Counted from the first letter of the stretch, positions 44,130-52,646 are shown. The stretch is DNA of 64,000 bases from Candidatus Allofournierella pullicola (GCA_019114225.1 DXFW01000002.1:1-64000); one strand, 5' to 3'. Numbers and translations are program-made. The notes: generated by a model from the letters alone, not told the origin.

Positions 44130-44157
44130 TTCAAAAAAACATAAAATGTGGTATAAT
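44130..44157 (+). promoter_or_regulatory. promoter of the DUF1836 gene
   Basis: TTCAAA at 44130-44135 and TATAAT at 44152-44157 with TG before it (extended -10), spacing 16. Confidence 0.65.
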
Positions 44158-44201
44158 ATATAACATTGCATGAAAAACAAACAGGAGGGGAGAGCGGCAC
44201 G

Positions 44202-44720
44202 ATGAAAGCGGGCTTTCAAAACAGCGAACAGGCGGCGCAGATGATGCAGTTCAGCTGCCCCCGGTGGGAGCAGCTGCCCGGAATCGCTTTGTACATGGAT
44301 CAGGTCACCGGGTATCTGAACGAGGTGTTCAGCCCGCTGTGCCCGCCGGGCGAGGAAAAACTGCTCACCAAGGCCATGGTGAACAACTATGTCAAGCAGA
44401 AGGTGATGGAGCCGCCCACCAACAAAAAGTACGGCCGCACCCATGTGGCCCAGCTTTTGGTCATCTGCGCCCTCAAGCAGGTGCTGAGCATTCAGGAGGT
44501 GGCCCGGCTCATCCGCATGCAGGCCCAGGTGTGCGAGGTGCAGCGCGCCTACGATTATTTCTGCACCCAGCTGGAAACGGCGCTGCAGCAGGCCGCGCAG
44601 GGCCATCCTGTGGCCCCCGAGGCGGACGACGACCAGCTGGTGGTCATCCATGCCACCCGCGCGGTCGCCAGCAAGGTGTATCTGCAAAAGCGCCTGGAGT
44701 TTGAAAGCCGGGCGGAATGA
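44202..44720 (+). CDS. DUF1836 domain protein, putative DNA-binding regulator
   Basis: A 172-residue protein. The DUF1836 core shows LYMDQVTGYLNEVFSPL, then KAMVNNYVKQKVMEPPTNKKYGRTHVAQLLVI, a MerR-like helix-turn-helix pattern. DUF1836 proteins of Firmicutes are thought to be regulators; targets are unknown. ATG 44202 is chosen for its AGGAGGGG upstream. Confidence 0.8.
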   Translation: MKAGFQNSEQAAQMMQFSCPRWEQLPGIALYMDQVTGYLNEVFSPLCPPGEEKLLTKAMVNNYVKQKVMEPPTNKKYGRTHVAQLLVICALKQVLSIQEVARLIRMQAQVCEVQRAYDYFCTQLETALQQAAQGHPVAPEADDDQLVVIHATRAVASKVYLQKRLEFESRAE

Positions 44721-44740
44721 ACCAGGACGAAAAGACAAAG

Positions 44741-44782
44741 GAAGGCCCCCGGCCGTGCTTTTGAGCACGGCCGGGGGCCTTC
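44741..44782. terminator. hairpin terminator between the DUF1836 gene and glmM
   Basis: An 18-bp perfect stem (44741-44758 with 44765-44782). The U-tracts are poor on both sides, but it lies between two convergent genes. Confidence 0.7.
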
Positions 44783-44806
44783 TGCTATGGAAGAGAACGG
44801 CTGTTT

Positions 44807-46153
44807 TCAGGCCAGCTCGCTGCGCACCAGTTCGGCCAGCTCGGTGGCGATGGACTGGATGAGCGTTTCATCCTGGCCTTCCACCATCACCCGGATCAGC
44901 GGCTCGGTGCCGCTCACGCGCACCAGAACCCGGCCGGTGTCGCCCAGAAGTTCCTTCTTCTCGCGGATGGCGTTCTTGATGGCGTCGTTGTTGTAGAATT
45001 CCAGCTTGCCGGCGGCGCTCACCTTCACGTTCTCCATCACCTGAGGCAGGCGGGTCATCACCTTTGCCAGTTTGGAGAGAGGCTCGCCGCACCGCTTCAG
45101 CAGGCACAGCAGCTGCAGGGCGGTGAGCTGGCCGTCGCCGGTGGTGGCGTAGTCCCGGAAGATGACGTGGCCGCTCTGCTCGCCGCCCAGGGTGTAGCCC
45201 TCCTGTTCCATCTCCTCCAGAACATACCGGTCGCCCACCTTGGTGGCGGCAAAGTGCATGCCGTTGGCTTCACAGAAGCGGGCAAACCCCAGATTGGTGA
45301 GCACCGTGCCCACGATGGTGCTGCGGCGCAGCTTGCCCCGCTGCTGCATATCCAGCCCGCAGATGGCCATGATGAAGTCGCCGTCCACCACGCTGCCGTT
45401 TTCGTCCACGAACAGGCAGCGGTCGGCGTCGCCGTCAAAGGCCACGCCCGCCACCGCGCCGGGGGTGGAGCGCACCGCTTCGCACAGGGCCTCCATGTGG
45501 GTGGAGCCGCAGTTTTCGTTGATGTTCACCCCGTCCGGCGCGGCGGAGAGGATGGCCGCGTCCGCCCCCAGCTGGCTGAACAGCTGCCCGGCGGTGGCGG
45601 AAGCGGAGCCGTTGGCGCAGTCCACCACGATCTTCATGCCTTCCAGCGAGGTGGGGATGGTGCTTTTCAGGTGCTCCACATAGTCCCGCACGGCGGTGGT
45701 GGAATGGCTGATCTGGCCCAGGCCGTCGCCGGTGGCCAGCACAAAATCCCCCTGCTCGATCAGGGTCTCGATCTGGTCTTCCAAATCGTCCGGCAGCTTG
45801 AAGCCCTCGCCGCCGAAGATCTTGATACCGTTGAAGGGATAGGGGTTGTGGCTGGCGCTGATCATCACGCCGGCGTCCGCCTTGTATTTCATCACAAGGT
45901 AGGCCACCGCGGGGGTGGGCACCACGCCCAGGTCGATCACGTCCGCCCCCACGCTGCACAGGCCCGCCGCCAGCGCCGCGCCCAGCATGTCGCTGGAAAT
46001 GCGGGTGTCCTTGCCCAGCACCACCAGCGGACGGCGCCGCCGCCCGTAGGTGAGCACGGTGGCCGCCGCGCGGCCGATGTTCATGGCAAGCTCACAGGTC
46101 ATATCCTCGCCGGCAATGCCGCGCACGCCGTCGGTGCCAAATAATCTGCCCAT
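44807..46153 (-). CDS. glmM: phosphoglucosamine mutase
   Basis: A 448-residue alpha-D-phosphohexomutase that makes glucosamine-1-phosphate for peptidoglycan. It begins MGRLFGTDGVRGIAGEDMT. The phosphoserine loop is MISASHNPYP, the magnesium loop FDGDADRC, the sugar loop GGEQSGH and the phosphate loop RVSGTEPLIRVM. It is 30 bases downstream of a left-handed beta-helix gene in the same operon. Confidence 0.97.
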   Translation of the reverse strand: MGRLFGTDGVRGIAGEDMTCELAMNIGRAAATVLTYGRRRRPLVVLGKDTRISSDMLGAALAAGLCSVGADVIDLGVVPTPAVAYLVMKYKADAGVMISASHNPYPFNGIKIFGGEGFKLPDDLEDQIETLIEQGDFVLATGDGLGQISHSTTAVRDYVEHLKSTIPTSLEGMKIVVDCANGSASATAGQLFSQLGADAAILSAAPDGVNINENCGSTHMEALCEAVRSTPGAVAGVAFDGDADRCLFVDENGSVVDGDFIMAICGLDMQQRGKLRRSTIVGTVLTNLGFARFCEANGMHFAATKVGDRYVLEEMEQEGYTLGGEQSGHVIFRDYATTGDGQLTALQLLCLLKRCGEPLSKLAKVMTRLPQVMENVKVSAAGKLEFYNNDAIKNAIREKKELLGDTGRVLVRVSGTEPLIRVMVEGQDETLIQSIATELAELVRSELA

Positions 46154-46183
46154 GTGTATTGTCTCCTTTCAGCGTTCAGCGGG

Positions 46184-46849
46184 TCAGACCCGCTTGGCCA
46201 GATTGCCCGGCCCTTTGTAGATGTGCCCGGCGGGAACGACGCCCCGCACACAGCTGGTGGGATACACCTGGCAGCCTCGGCCCAGCACCGAGCCGGGGCA
46301 CAGCACGCTGTTGCAGCCCACTTCGGCCCCGTCGCCCACCAGCGCGCCCAGCTTCTTGCGGCCGGTGGGCAGCTGCTCACCGCCGTTTTTGATGACCACA
46401 AGGCTCTTGTCGCTCTTCAGGTTGCTGGTCACCGCGCCGGCGCCCAGATGGGCCTTACAGCCCAGGATGGAATCGCCCACATAGTTGAAGTGGGGCACCT
46501 GTGCCCCGTCAAAGAGAATGCAGTTTTTCAGCTCCACGCTGTTGCCCACCACGGCGCCCGCGCCCACCAGGGCGCTGCCCCGGATGAAAGCACAATGACG
46601 CACCTCGGCCTCGGGGCCGATGATACAGGGCGCGCCCAGCAGGGCGGTGGGAGCCACCTTGGCGCTCTTGGCTACCCAGACCCCCGGCTGAGGCTGATCG
46701 TATTCGCCGGCGGGCAGGCTCTCGCCCAGCTTCAGAATAAAATCCTTCAACTCATCCAGCACCTGCCAGGGCCACTCCTTGCCCTCAAACAGGGGGGCGG
46801 CCAGGGTGTGGGAGAGATCGAACAGTTCTTCGGTGCGGCAAATTTGCAT
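46184..46849 (-). CDS. left-handed beta-helix (hexapeptide) protein, GlmU-like acyltransferase part
   Basis: A 221-residue protein with a short helical N-terminus (ICRTEELFDLSHTLAAPLFEG) and many hexapeptide repeats (SAKVAPTALLGAPCIIGPEAEV, GALVGDGAEVGCNSVLCPGSVLG). It resembles the C-terminal LbH half of GlmU and lacks the pyrophosphorylase half. Such proteins are annotated UDP-GlcNAc pyrophosphorylase in Clostridia. Lying directly upstream of glmM, a role in amino-sugar metabolism is plausible. GGGAG lies eight bases before ATG 46849. Confidence 0.78.
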   Translation of the reverse strand: MQICRTEELFDLSHTLAAPLFEGKEWPWQVLDELKDFILKLGESLPAGEYDQPQPGVWVAKSAKVAPTALLGAPCIIGPEAEVRHCAFIRGSALVGAGAVVGNSVELKNCILFDGAQVPHFNYVGDSILGCKAHLGAGAVTSNLKSDKSLVVIKNGGEQLPTGRKKLGALVGDGAEVGCNSVLCPGSVLGRGCQVYPTSCVRGVVPAGHIYKGPGNLAKRV

Positions 46850-46883
46850 AGCGCACGCTCCCTTCCATGATTCGCTATCACTC

Positions 46884-46912
46884 ATTATATGAAATCAAAG
46901 CGGAAATAACAA
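46884..46912 (-). promoter_or_regulatory. promoter of the LbH-glmM operon
   Basis: Minus strand TTGTTA (46907-46912), 17-base spacer, TATAAT (46884-46889). Confidence 0.75.
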
Positions 46913-47041
46913 CTTGAAAATACAAAAAATGCGGACGAAATGTCAAATACGGCGTGTTTCACGAAATTCTGCCGCCGCAGCTGTGGAATAATTGTGATAT
47001 TTTTCCACGAAATTTGCACAATAAGCTTTTGCGAGGCGAAG

Positions 47042-47065
47042 AAAAAGCCCCGCAGAGCGCGGGGC
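47042..47065 (-). terminator. terminator after the methyltransferase gene
   Basis: On the minus strand GCCCCGC and GCGGGGC around a five-base loop, then TTTTT. Confidence 0.85.
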
Positions 47066-47071
47066 AGAGGG

Positions 47072-47860
47072 TTACTTGCGTAAAATGTCCAGAGCGTGAC
47101 TGGTCACACCCAGCAGGTCGGGGCGCTCGCACACCGCCAGATGGTAGCGCATGAACAACCCGAACTGTTCTTCATCCATGCAGTCCACTTCCTCCCGCAG
47201 CAGCAGAGCGCAGCCGTCGGCGGCCACGTAGTGGAGGCGAGTCACGGGAAAGGCGGCCATGAGCGCGTCCACGTCCTCCTTGCGCACCAGCTCAAACAGG
47301 TCTTTTGGCTGGGAAAAAGCGGCAAAGGTCTCCGGGTCCAGCAGGCCTTCCTGAAGGTATTGGGCTATGTCGATGTTTTGGTGACGGAACCCCTCGTCCA
47401 GCAAGCAGCCGTCCGAGATAACATAGGCGGCAAAGATAACGCCTCCCGGGCGGGTCACCCGGATGGCTTCGGCCAACGCCCGGCGCTTATCCTCCGGCGT
47501 ATACAGATGGTAGAGCGGCCCCAGCAGCAGGGTGATGTCGTAGCTGTCGCTCTCAAAGCCGCTCAGGTCCAATGCATTGCCCTGGGCGACCGTCACTGCT
47601 TCGCCGGGCATGGTGTTCTGACGGAACACTTCGATGTTGTGCTCCACCAGTTCCACCGCGTCCACCCGGCAGCCTTCCCGGGCCAGCGCGTGGGAATAGC
47701 GCCCGGTGCCCGCACCGATCTCCAGCACCCGCGCCCCGGGCTGCAGGTAGCGGTGGATGTAGTGCATGGTGGTGATGAACTCCACTGAGCCGTGGCGGGA
47801 GGTCAGCCGCCCGTCCTCGTCAAAATGGCTGTAGAATTCGCGGATATAGTGTGTTTCCAC
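47072..47860 (-). CDS. class I SAM-dependent methyltransferase
   Basis: A 262-residue methyltransferase. Motif I is RVLEIGAGTGRYSHALAREG, then VDAVELVEHNIEVFR, DITLLLGPLYHLY and VTRPGGVIFAAYV. The C-terminal third (FELVRKEDVDALMAAF) is helical. The substrate is unknown. GGGAGG lies six bases before GTG 47860, the supported start. It follows the TetR gene by 18 bases and probably belongs to its operon. Confidence 0.82.
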   Translation of the reverse strand: METHYIREFYSHFDEDGRLTSRHGSVEFITTMHYIHRYLQPGARVLEIGAGTGRYSHALAREGCRVDAVELVEHNIEVFRQNTMPGEAVTVAQGNALDLSGFESDSYDITLLLGPLYHLYTPEDKRRALAEAIRVTRPGGVIFAAYVISDGCLLDEGFRHQNIDIAQYLQEGLLDPETFAAFSQPKDLFELVRKEDVDALMAAFPVTRLHYVAADGCALLLREEVDCMDEEQFGLFMRYHLAVCERPDLLGVTSHALDILRK

Positions 47861-47878
47861 GGTGAACCTCCCTTCCAC

Positions 47879-48442
47879 TCAGGACCGATGCGGAGCCGCC
47901 AGAGCTTCCACCACCGTTTTCACCCGCCGTCTTGCCTCGACGTCGGCCAAATCCAGTTTCCCGGTGGCGGTGAGCACCGCCGCCCCGTGGGCCCAGAGAA
48001 ACAAATCCAGAAAAATTTCCCGTCCGGCTTGCACGTCCACGCACAGCTGGCGGGCAAAAGTCTCCGCCTTGCGCCCGTTGCCCGGTTCCTTGTAAAAATC
48101 TTCGGCCCGGTGCATATCCAGCGCCATGTCCCGGATGAACAGCGCCCGGAACAGCAGCGGCTCCTCCCGGGCAAAGCGCAGATAGGTGAGGGGAAGGGAC
48201 AGACAGGCTTCCTCGTTCATGCCCCAGGCCGCCGTCTGCTGCTCGTAGAAAGCGAAGGCGTATTCCAGAAAATCCGCCTTCATCATCTCCATGTTTTCGT
48301 AGCAGGTGAAGATGGGTCGGGTGGAACAACCCAGCCGGACGGCAATGCTTCGGGCGTTCACCGCCTCAAAACCTTTGCGCCGGGTGATATCCAGCACTGC
48401 CTGCAAAATCATCTCCCGTGTGACCTTTGCCGTAGGTGGCAC
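47879..48442 (-). CDS. TetR-family transcriptional regulator
   Basis: A 187-residue regulator. The helix-turn-helix reads VTREMILQAVLDITRRKGFEAVNARSIAVRLGCSTRPIFTCYENMEMMK. The ligand domain follows and is not diagnostic. GTG 48442 has AAGGTGAGG upstream. A perfect palindrome covers its promoter, so it is probably autoregulated. The MATE gene upstream on the same strand is a likely target. Confidence 0.87.
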   Translation of the reverse strand: MPPTAKVTREMILQAVLDITRRKGFEAVNARSIAVRLGCSTRPIFTCYENMEMMKADFLEYAFAFYEQQTAAWGMNEEACLSLPLTYLRFAREEPLLFRALFIRDMALDMHRAEDFYKEPGNGRKAETFARQLCVDVQAGREIFLDLFLWAHGAAVLTATGKLDLADVEARRRVKTVVEALAAPHRS

Positions 48443-48474
48443 AGCCCTCACCTTCCTTATGTGCAACAAATGTT

Positions 48475-48511
48475 ATGCAACTATTGTTGCATATAAAATG
48501 CAGTATGTCAA
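48475..48511 (-). promoter_or_regulatory. TetR promoter with an operator palindrome
   Basis: Minus strand TTGACA (48506-48511), 17 bases, AACAAT (48483-48488). The -10 lies inside ATGCAAC-TATT-GTTGCAT (48475-48492), an 18-base perfect dyad. A further GTGCAAC half-site is at 48461-48467. Confidence 0.78.
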
Positions 48512-48516
48512 GGGCC

Positions 48517-48554
48517 AAAAAAGCGGACCGCCTCCGGTCAGGGAAGCGGCCCGC
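48517..48554 (-). terminator. terminator after the MATE gene
   Basis: Minus strand: a 9-bp GC-rich stem with one G-U (48546-48554 with 48523-48531), then six T. Confidence 0.8.
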
Positions 48555-48566
48555 GGCACGGCGGAG

Positions 48567-49928
48567 TTACCCGGCTTTTTTGGTCTGTTTGAGGCCCACC
48601 ACATAGCGGATACGCCGCCAGTAGACGATGACCGAGATGGCCGGGGCCACAAAGTCGGAGATGGGCTCGGCCATAAAGGTGGACATGGCGCCGAAAAACA
48701 TGGGCAGGATGAACAGGGGGATGAAGTAGATGGTCTTGCGCAGGAAGGAGAGGGGCAGGGAATACTGCATCATGCCCATGCCGGTGAAGCCGTCGATGAT
48801 GGTGTACTGCACGCCCAGCAGGATGACGCCCAGCGTGCTGATACGGATGGCCTGCACTGCCAGCTGGGCCACCTGCGGGTCGCTGGTGAAGATGGACACA
48901 AAAAGCCCGGGCACACACTGGCCGATGAGGAACAGCAGCGTGGTGTAGCCCAGTGAGAGCAGAAGAATGAACTTCTGCGCCTCCAGAATGCGCTTTGGCT
49001 GGCCCGCGCCGTAGTTGTAGCCCAGAATGGCCCCGGTGCCGCCGGTAATGCCGCCCAGCGGCATGGTGACCACCAGCATAAAGCTCTGGGAGATGGTGGC
49101 TGCCGCCACCAGCAGGTCGCCCTGCGCCGCGCCGCCGTACTTTTGAAGCAGGGAGTTGAGGGCAATGATCATCACATTGTCGAAGGCGATGATGACGAAG
49201 GGGGTGAAGCCGGTGGCCATCACCCGGCCCATAATGCGGGCGCTGTAGCCGCCGAAGGTAATGCGGATGGGGGGCTGGCGGCCAAACAGGAACACCAGCA
49301 CAAAGATACAGCTGGCCAGCTGGCTGAGCACGGTGGCCAGCGCCGCGCCGGACACGCCCATGCCCAGCACAAAGATGAACACCGGGTCCAGCAGGATGTT
49401 CAGCACCGCGCCCAGCAGCACCGAGAGCATGCCTTTTTTGGCAAAACCCTGGCAGATGATGAACTGGTTCATGCCGGTGGCCAGCAGGGCGAAGAGGGTG
49501 CCCGCCAGATACACCGTGTAGTAGCTCTCGGCATAGGGCAGGCTGGCCTCGCTGGCGCCAAAGAGCAGCAGCACCGGCCGCCGGGTGGCGTAGGCCAGCG
49601 CCATCAGCGCCGCCGCCAGCCCGCAAAGCAGCACGAAACAGTTGGCCAGAATGCGGCGGGCGCCCTCGTTGTCGCCCGCGCCCATGCGAATGCTCACCAG
49701 CGGCGAACCGCCCACGCCCACCAGAAAGGCCACCGAGCCGATCATGGTCACGATGGGGCCGCAAACGCCCGCCCCCGCCAGGGCCAGATTGCCCACCTCG
49801 GGGATGTTGCCGATGTACATGCGGTCCACCACGCTGTAGAGCACGCTCACGAACTGGGCCAGCATGCTGGGCAGGGCAATGCGCAGCACCAGCTGGCGAA
49901 TGGGGTCGCGCCCCAGGTCGTTTTCCAT
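48567..49928 (-). CDS. MATE family efflux transporter
   Basis: A 453-residue membrane protein with 12 segments in two halves. DPIRQLVLRIALPSMLAQFVSVLYSVVDRMYIG is the typical MATE start, and the second half repeats the fold from about residue 240. MATE proteins export cationic drugs or metabolites using Na+ or H+. The ribosome binding site is weak; ATG 49928 is preferred over GTG 49943. It lies upstream of the TetR regulator on the same strand. Confidence 0.92.
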   Translation of the reverse strand: MENDLGRDPIRQLVLRIALPSMLAQFVSVLYSVVDRMYIGNIPEVGNLALAGAGVCGPIVTMIGSVAFLVGVGGSPLVSIRMGAGDNEGARRILANCFVLLCGLAAALMALAYATRRPVLLLFGASEASLPYAESYYTVYLAGTLFALLATGMNQFIICQGFAKKGMLSVLLGAVLNILLDPVFIFVLGMGVSGAALATVLSQLASCIFVLVFLFGRQPPIRITFGGYSARIMGRVMATGFTPFVIIAFDNVMIIALNSLLQKYGGAAQGDLLVAAATISQSFMLVVTMPLGGITGGTGAILGYNYGAGQPKRILEAQKFILLLSLGYTTLLFLIGQCVPGLFVSIFTSDPQVAQLAVQAIRISTLGVILLGVQYTIIDGFTGMGMMQYSLPLSFLRKTIYFIPLFILPMFFGAMSTFMAEPISDFVAPAISVIVYWRRIRYVVGLKQTKKAG

Positions 49929-49962
49929 TCTCACACAAAACACCGCCTTGAAGGCGCAAAGA

Positions 49963-49990
49963 GCGCCGGACGCGTTTCTTCGCCCGGCGC
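49963..49990 (-). terminator. weak terminator between yitT and the MATE gene
   Basis: GCGCCGG and CCGGCGC flank a 14-base loop, followed on the minus strand by TCTTT. Read-through from yitT to the MATE gene is possible. Confidence 0.45.
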
Positions 49991-49998
49991 AGCGCCGA

Positions 49999-50865
49999 TT
50001 ATTTGTAGATCTTTTGGAGGGTGAAGCCCCGGCCGTGCACCTCGTTCACCGAACTGATGACGATAAACGCCTGAGGGTCTGTCTCCAGCACCAGGTGGTT
50101 CAGCTTTGCCAGTTCCCGGTTGGTCACCACCGTCAGCAGCATGTCCCGCTCGGTCTGGGTGTAGCCGGTCTGGGCGTGCAGCACCGTGCAGCCCCGGTCC
50201 AGCACCCGCAGGATAATGCGGCGGATGTCGTCGTTCTTTTCGCTGAGGATCTTCACCTGCACCTTGGAATGCCCCATCACCGAAACTTTTTCCAGAATGA
50301 CGGTGTAAAGCAGCACCAGCAGAATGCCGTAGAGGATCTGCTCCTTGTCGGCAAAGACCATCTGACCGATGAGGATGAGAAAATCCAGAAGGTACATCAC
50401 CGCGCCCACCGGCAGGCCGAAGTATTTGTTCAGCACGATGGGGGGGATGTCCATGCCGCCGCTGGAGGCTCCCGCGCCGATCACCAGCCCGATGGCCACG
50501 CCGATGAGCACACCGGCAAAGATGGTGCCCAGCATGGGGTCACGGGTGAAGCCGTCAATGCCGGGAATACGGGCAAACAGGTCCAGAAACAGCGGGTAGC
50601 AGAAGGTGGACAGCGCCGTGTTGAAGGCGAACCACCGGCCCATGGCCAGCGCCCCCACCACGAACATGATGATGTTGGACACCAGCACGAACCCGGCCAC
50701 CGGCACATCGAACCAGTAGCGGGCGGCCAGCGCCAGACCCGTGGTGCCGCCGGTGATGAGCCCGCAGGGCAGCACGAACATGTCCACCGCAAGGGCGTAC
50801 AAGGCGTTGCCTGCCAGCACCAGCAGAATGTTTTTTCCCCGTGAGGGCAGAATGAAGCCTTTCAC
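49999..50865 (-). CDS. YitT/DUF2179 family membrane protein
   Basis: A 288-residue protein of unknown function. Five or six membrane segments occupy residues 1-185 with the family signature ITGGTTGLALAARYWF and GASSGGMDIPPIVL. A DUF2179 (ferredoxin-like) domain ends the protein with GCTVLHAQTGYTQTERDMLLTVV. Start at GTG 50865, because GGAGGGGAGGGA stands before it. The ATG at 50889 has no binding site. Confidence 0.85.
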   Translation of the reverse strand: MKGFILPSRGKNILLVLAGNALYALAVDMFVLPCGLITGGTTGLALAARYWFDVPVAGFVLVSNIIMFVVGALAMGRWFAFNTALSTFCYPLFLDLFARIPGIDGFTRDPMLGTIFAGVLIGVAIGLVIGAGASSGGMDIPPIVLNKYFGLPVGAVMYLLDFLILIGQMVFADKEQILYGILLVLLYTVILEKVSVMGHSKVQVKILSEKNDDIRRIILRVLDRGCTVLHAQTGYTQTERDMLLTVVTNRELAKLNHLVLETDPQAFIVISSVNEVHGRGFTLQKIYK

Positions 50866-50975
50866 GGGCGATCCCTCCCCTCCATGCACTGCACGACAGT
50901 GCCATGATAAAGCGAAAGGCGGCAGGCCAAATGCCTGCCGCCAAAACGATATACATCACACCGGGCGCAGCCCAT
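50862..50975 (-). CDS. possible 37-residue leader peptide upstream of yitT
   Basis: ATG 50975 has GGGAGG eight bases upstream, and the frame ends in a TGA that overlaps the GTG start of yitT (GTGA). The product, starting MGCARCDVYRFGGRHL, has no known motif and has four cysteines. Its coding span includes a perfect 10-bp hairpin (50918-50927 with 50933-50942). It could be a coupling or regulatory peptide, or chance. Confidence 0.3.
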   Translation of the reverse strand: MGCARCDVYRFGGRHLACRLSLYHGTVVQCMEGRDRP

Positions 50976-51006
50976 TCGACCCACCTCCCTTTTGGTATTA
51001 CACACA

Positions 51007-51035
51007 AGTATTGCACAGCCCGGCGGGGATTGCAA
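51007..51035 (-). promoter_or_regulatory. promoter upstream of yitT
   Basis: Minus strand TTGCAA (51030-51035), 17 bases, AATACT (51007-51012). The leader of about 135 bases contains the small frame and hairpin described for 50862-50975. Confidence 0.65.
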
Positions 51036-51043
51036 CCCCGGGC

Positions 51044-51091
51044 AAAAAAAGTTCGGCGTTTTGCCCCGAAATTTTCGGGAGCAAAACGCCG
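51044..51091 (-). terminator. terminator after the DHHW gene
   Basis: Minus strand: CGGCGTTTTGC pairs with GCAAAACGCCG (51081-51091 with 51054-51064), with an inner CCCGAAA stem, then AACTTTTTTT. Confidence 0.85.
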
Positions 51092-51116
51092 GTCTTTGTC
51101 AAATCGCGCAGGGGGT

Positions 51117-52046
51117 TCAGCGCAGCATGGCGCTCTGGTTCACCACATAGGTGCTGTACAAAAACAGCACGTCCTGGTTTGTGAACTCCACATACTGGGG
51201 CACAAGGCCGCTGACCATGTAGCGGATGTCCACCAGCGTGACCTTGCGGTACTGGCCCAGAAGCAGCGGCACAAGGCTGCTGGCATAGGAATCCCGGAAC
51301 ACCACCAGCTCCTTGTCGGTGGCCGCCAGAGGGCTTTCCACGGTGATGAGGGGGCTGGCCCCGCTGAGGAATACGTCGTAGGGCACGTCGGTGTCCAGCC
51401 GCGCCAGGTCGTAGACGGCGGTGGAGTCGGGGTACTGGTAGTTGTCGCACACGGCGGCCACGGTGGCGTCGCTGACCATGTAGGTCAGTTCTTCCGGCAC
51501 GTCCGCGCCGTACTTGCCGTAGGCGCCGATGAAGCCCTCCACCGTCACCGGGTCGAAGCTGTTCATGTCCGCCGAAAAGCCCATGGTCTCGCCCAGCGCG
51601 GCCACCACGCCGCCAAGGCGCTCCTGCCGCCAGTGGCTGTCGGTGAAGTAATAGTCCTCCAGCGTCAGTGCCCCGGTCAGGTCGATTTTTTCAATGCCGC
51701 TGTCTGCCAGACCCTCGTCCGCCGCGGCGAACAGGGCCGCGTAGTCGGTGGCGGGCGTCACCTCGCCGGGCAGGTAATAGCCCTTGTCCGGCACGATGGC
51801 GTAAAAGGCGCGGTTGTCCCCGGTGAGCAGGTCGGCCTTCAGATTTTTCAGCTTTTCGGCAAAGCGGGCGGCGCTTTCGGTGTCCGCCTCGCCCAGCGCC
51901 TCCACCCAGTGGCCCTGGGCGGTGTACATGCCGTTCTCGTCGGGGCGCTTGCCGCTGTTGAACAGGCCGTTTGCCGCGGCAAGGGCAGTCACGGCGGCAG
52001 CCGCGAGGCAAAGCCCCGCGGCTGCGAATACGAGTTTGCGGTTCAC
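51117..52046 (-). CDS. DHHW-family protein (AlgX/SGNH-like)
   Basis: A 309-residue exported protein. An N-terminal membrane anchor (LVFAAAGLCLAAAAVTALAAANG) is followed by an SGNH/AlgX-like domain with YYFTDSHWRQE, the DHHW motif in its DSHW form, and ELVVFRDSYASSLVPLL. Such proteins usually accompany an MBOAT acyltransferase in polymer O-acetylation, but none is seen here. GTG 52046 lies three bases after the DUF4358 gene, so the two are co-translated. Confidence 0.8.
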   Translation of the reverse strand: MNRKLVFAAAGLCLAAAAVTALAAANGLFNSGKRPDENGMYTAQGHWVEALGEADTESAARFAEKLKNLKADLLTGDNRAFYAIVPDKGYYLPGEVTPATDYAALFAAADEGLADSGIEKIDLTGALTLEDYYFTDSHWRQERLGGVVAALGETMGFSADMNSFDPVTVEGFIGAYGKYGADVPEELTYMVSDATVAAVCDNYQYPDSTAVYDLARLDTDVPYDVFLSGASPLITVESPLAATDKELVVFRDSYASSLVPLLLGQYRKVTLVDIRYMVSGLVPQYVEFTNQDVLFLYSTYVVNQSAMLR

Positions 52047-52049
52047 GGC

Positions 52050-52646
52050 TTACTCAGCCAGCGCGGTGAAAGCCGCGTGGATCGCCTCAGCGCTGTCGGC
52101 GCCGGTCATGATGAGGATGACCACGTCGCCGGAGTAGTCCACGATCTTGCTCTCGGCCTCAACGCAGATCCACTTGCGGGGATCGGCATTGGCCTCGATG
52201 TCGGCGGCCAGCTGCTCGGCCTCCTCGGCGCTGTTGGCACGCACCAGGCAGACGGAGAAGGGCACAGAGGTCATGGCGGCGTCGGCGGCAATGCCCTCGG
52301 CATAGCGGTCATTGGTCACGCCCAGGTTGTACTCGGAGTTCTCCTCGGTGAGAGCGGTGTACTTCTCGCCGCCGTTCAGGTCGGCGGGCATCAGCATGGG
52401 CATCTGGTCCTCGGGCACACTGGCCAGAACGGTGTCCATGATGTCGGACAGGCTGCTGGACAGGGTCACGTCGCCGGCAGCGGCAGACTCGGAAGAAGGC
52501 TCGGAAGCAGGCTCAGAGGCGGGCTCGGAAGCCGGAGCGGAGCTGCTGGGCGCAGAGGAAGGAGCGGAAGAAGAGGGGGCGGAAGAGCAGCCGGCAAAGG
52601 CGGCCACAGCCATGATGAGAGCGAGGCTCAAAGCAAGTTTTTTCAT
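52050..52646 (-). CDS. DUF4358 lipoprotein
   Basis: A 198-residue lipoprotein. A signal peptide ends with the lipobox AFAGC, followed by a Ser/Pro/Glu-rich linker (SEPASEPASEP repeats) and a DUF4358 domain (SLSDIMDTVLASVP, YNLGVTNDRYAEGIAADAAMTS, RKWICVEAESKIVDYSGDVVILIMTG). DUF4358 proteins often sit beside DHHW and MBOAT genes. A second DUF4358 protein is at 62124. Confidence 0.85.
   Translation of the reverse strand: MKKLALSLALIMAVAAFAGCSSAPSSSAPSSAPSSSAPASEPASEPASEPSSESAAAGDVTLSSSLSDIMDTVLASVPEDQMPMLMPADLNGGEKYTALTEENSEYNLGVTNDRYAEGIAADAAMTSVPFSVCLVRANSAEEAEQLAADIEANADPRKWICVEAESKIVDYSGDVVILIMTGADSAEAIHAAFTALAE

Noticed and set aside
46960-47010. Two TGTGGAA/TTTTCCACG sequences that could be DnaA boxes
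   Set aside because: Each has two mismatches to the consensus and there are only two, unlike the group at 31036-31148.
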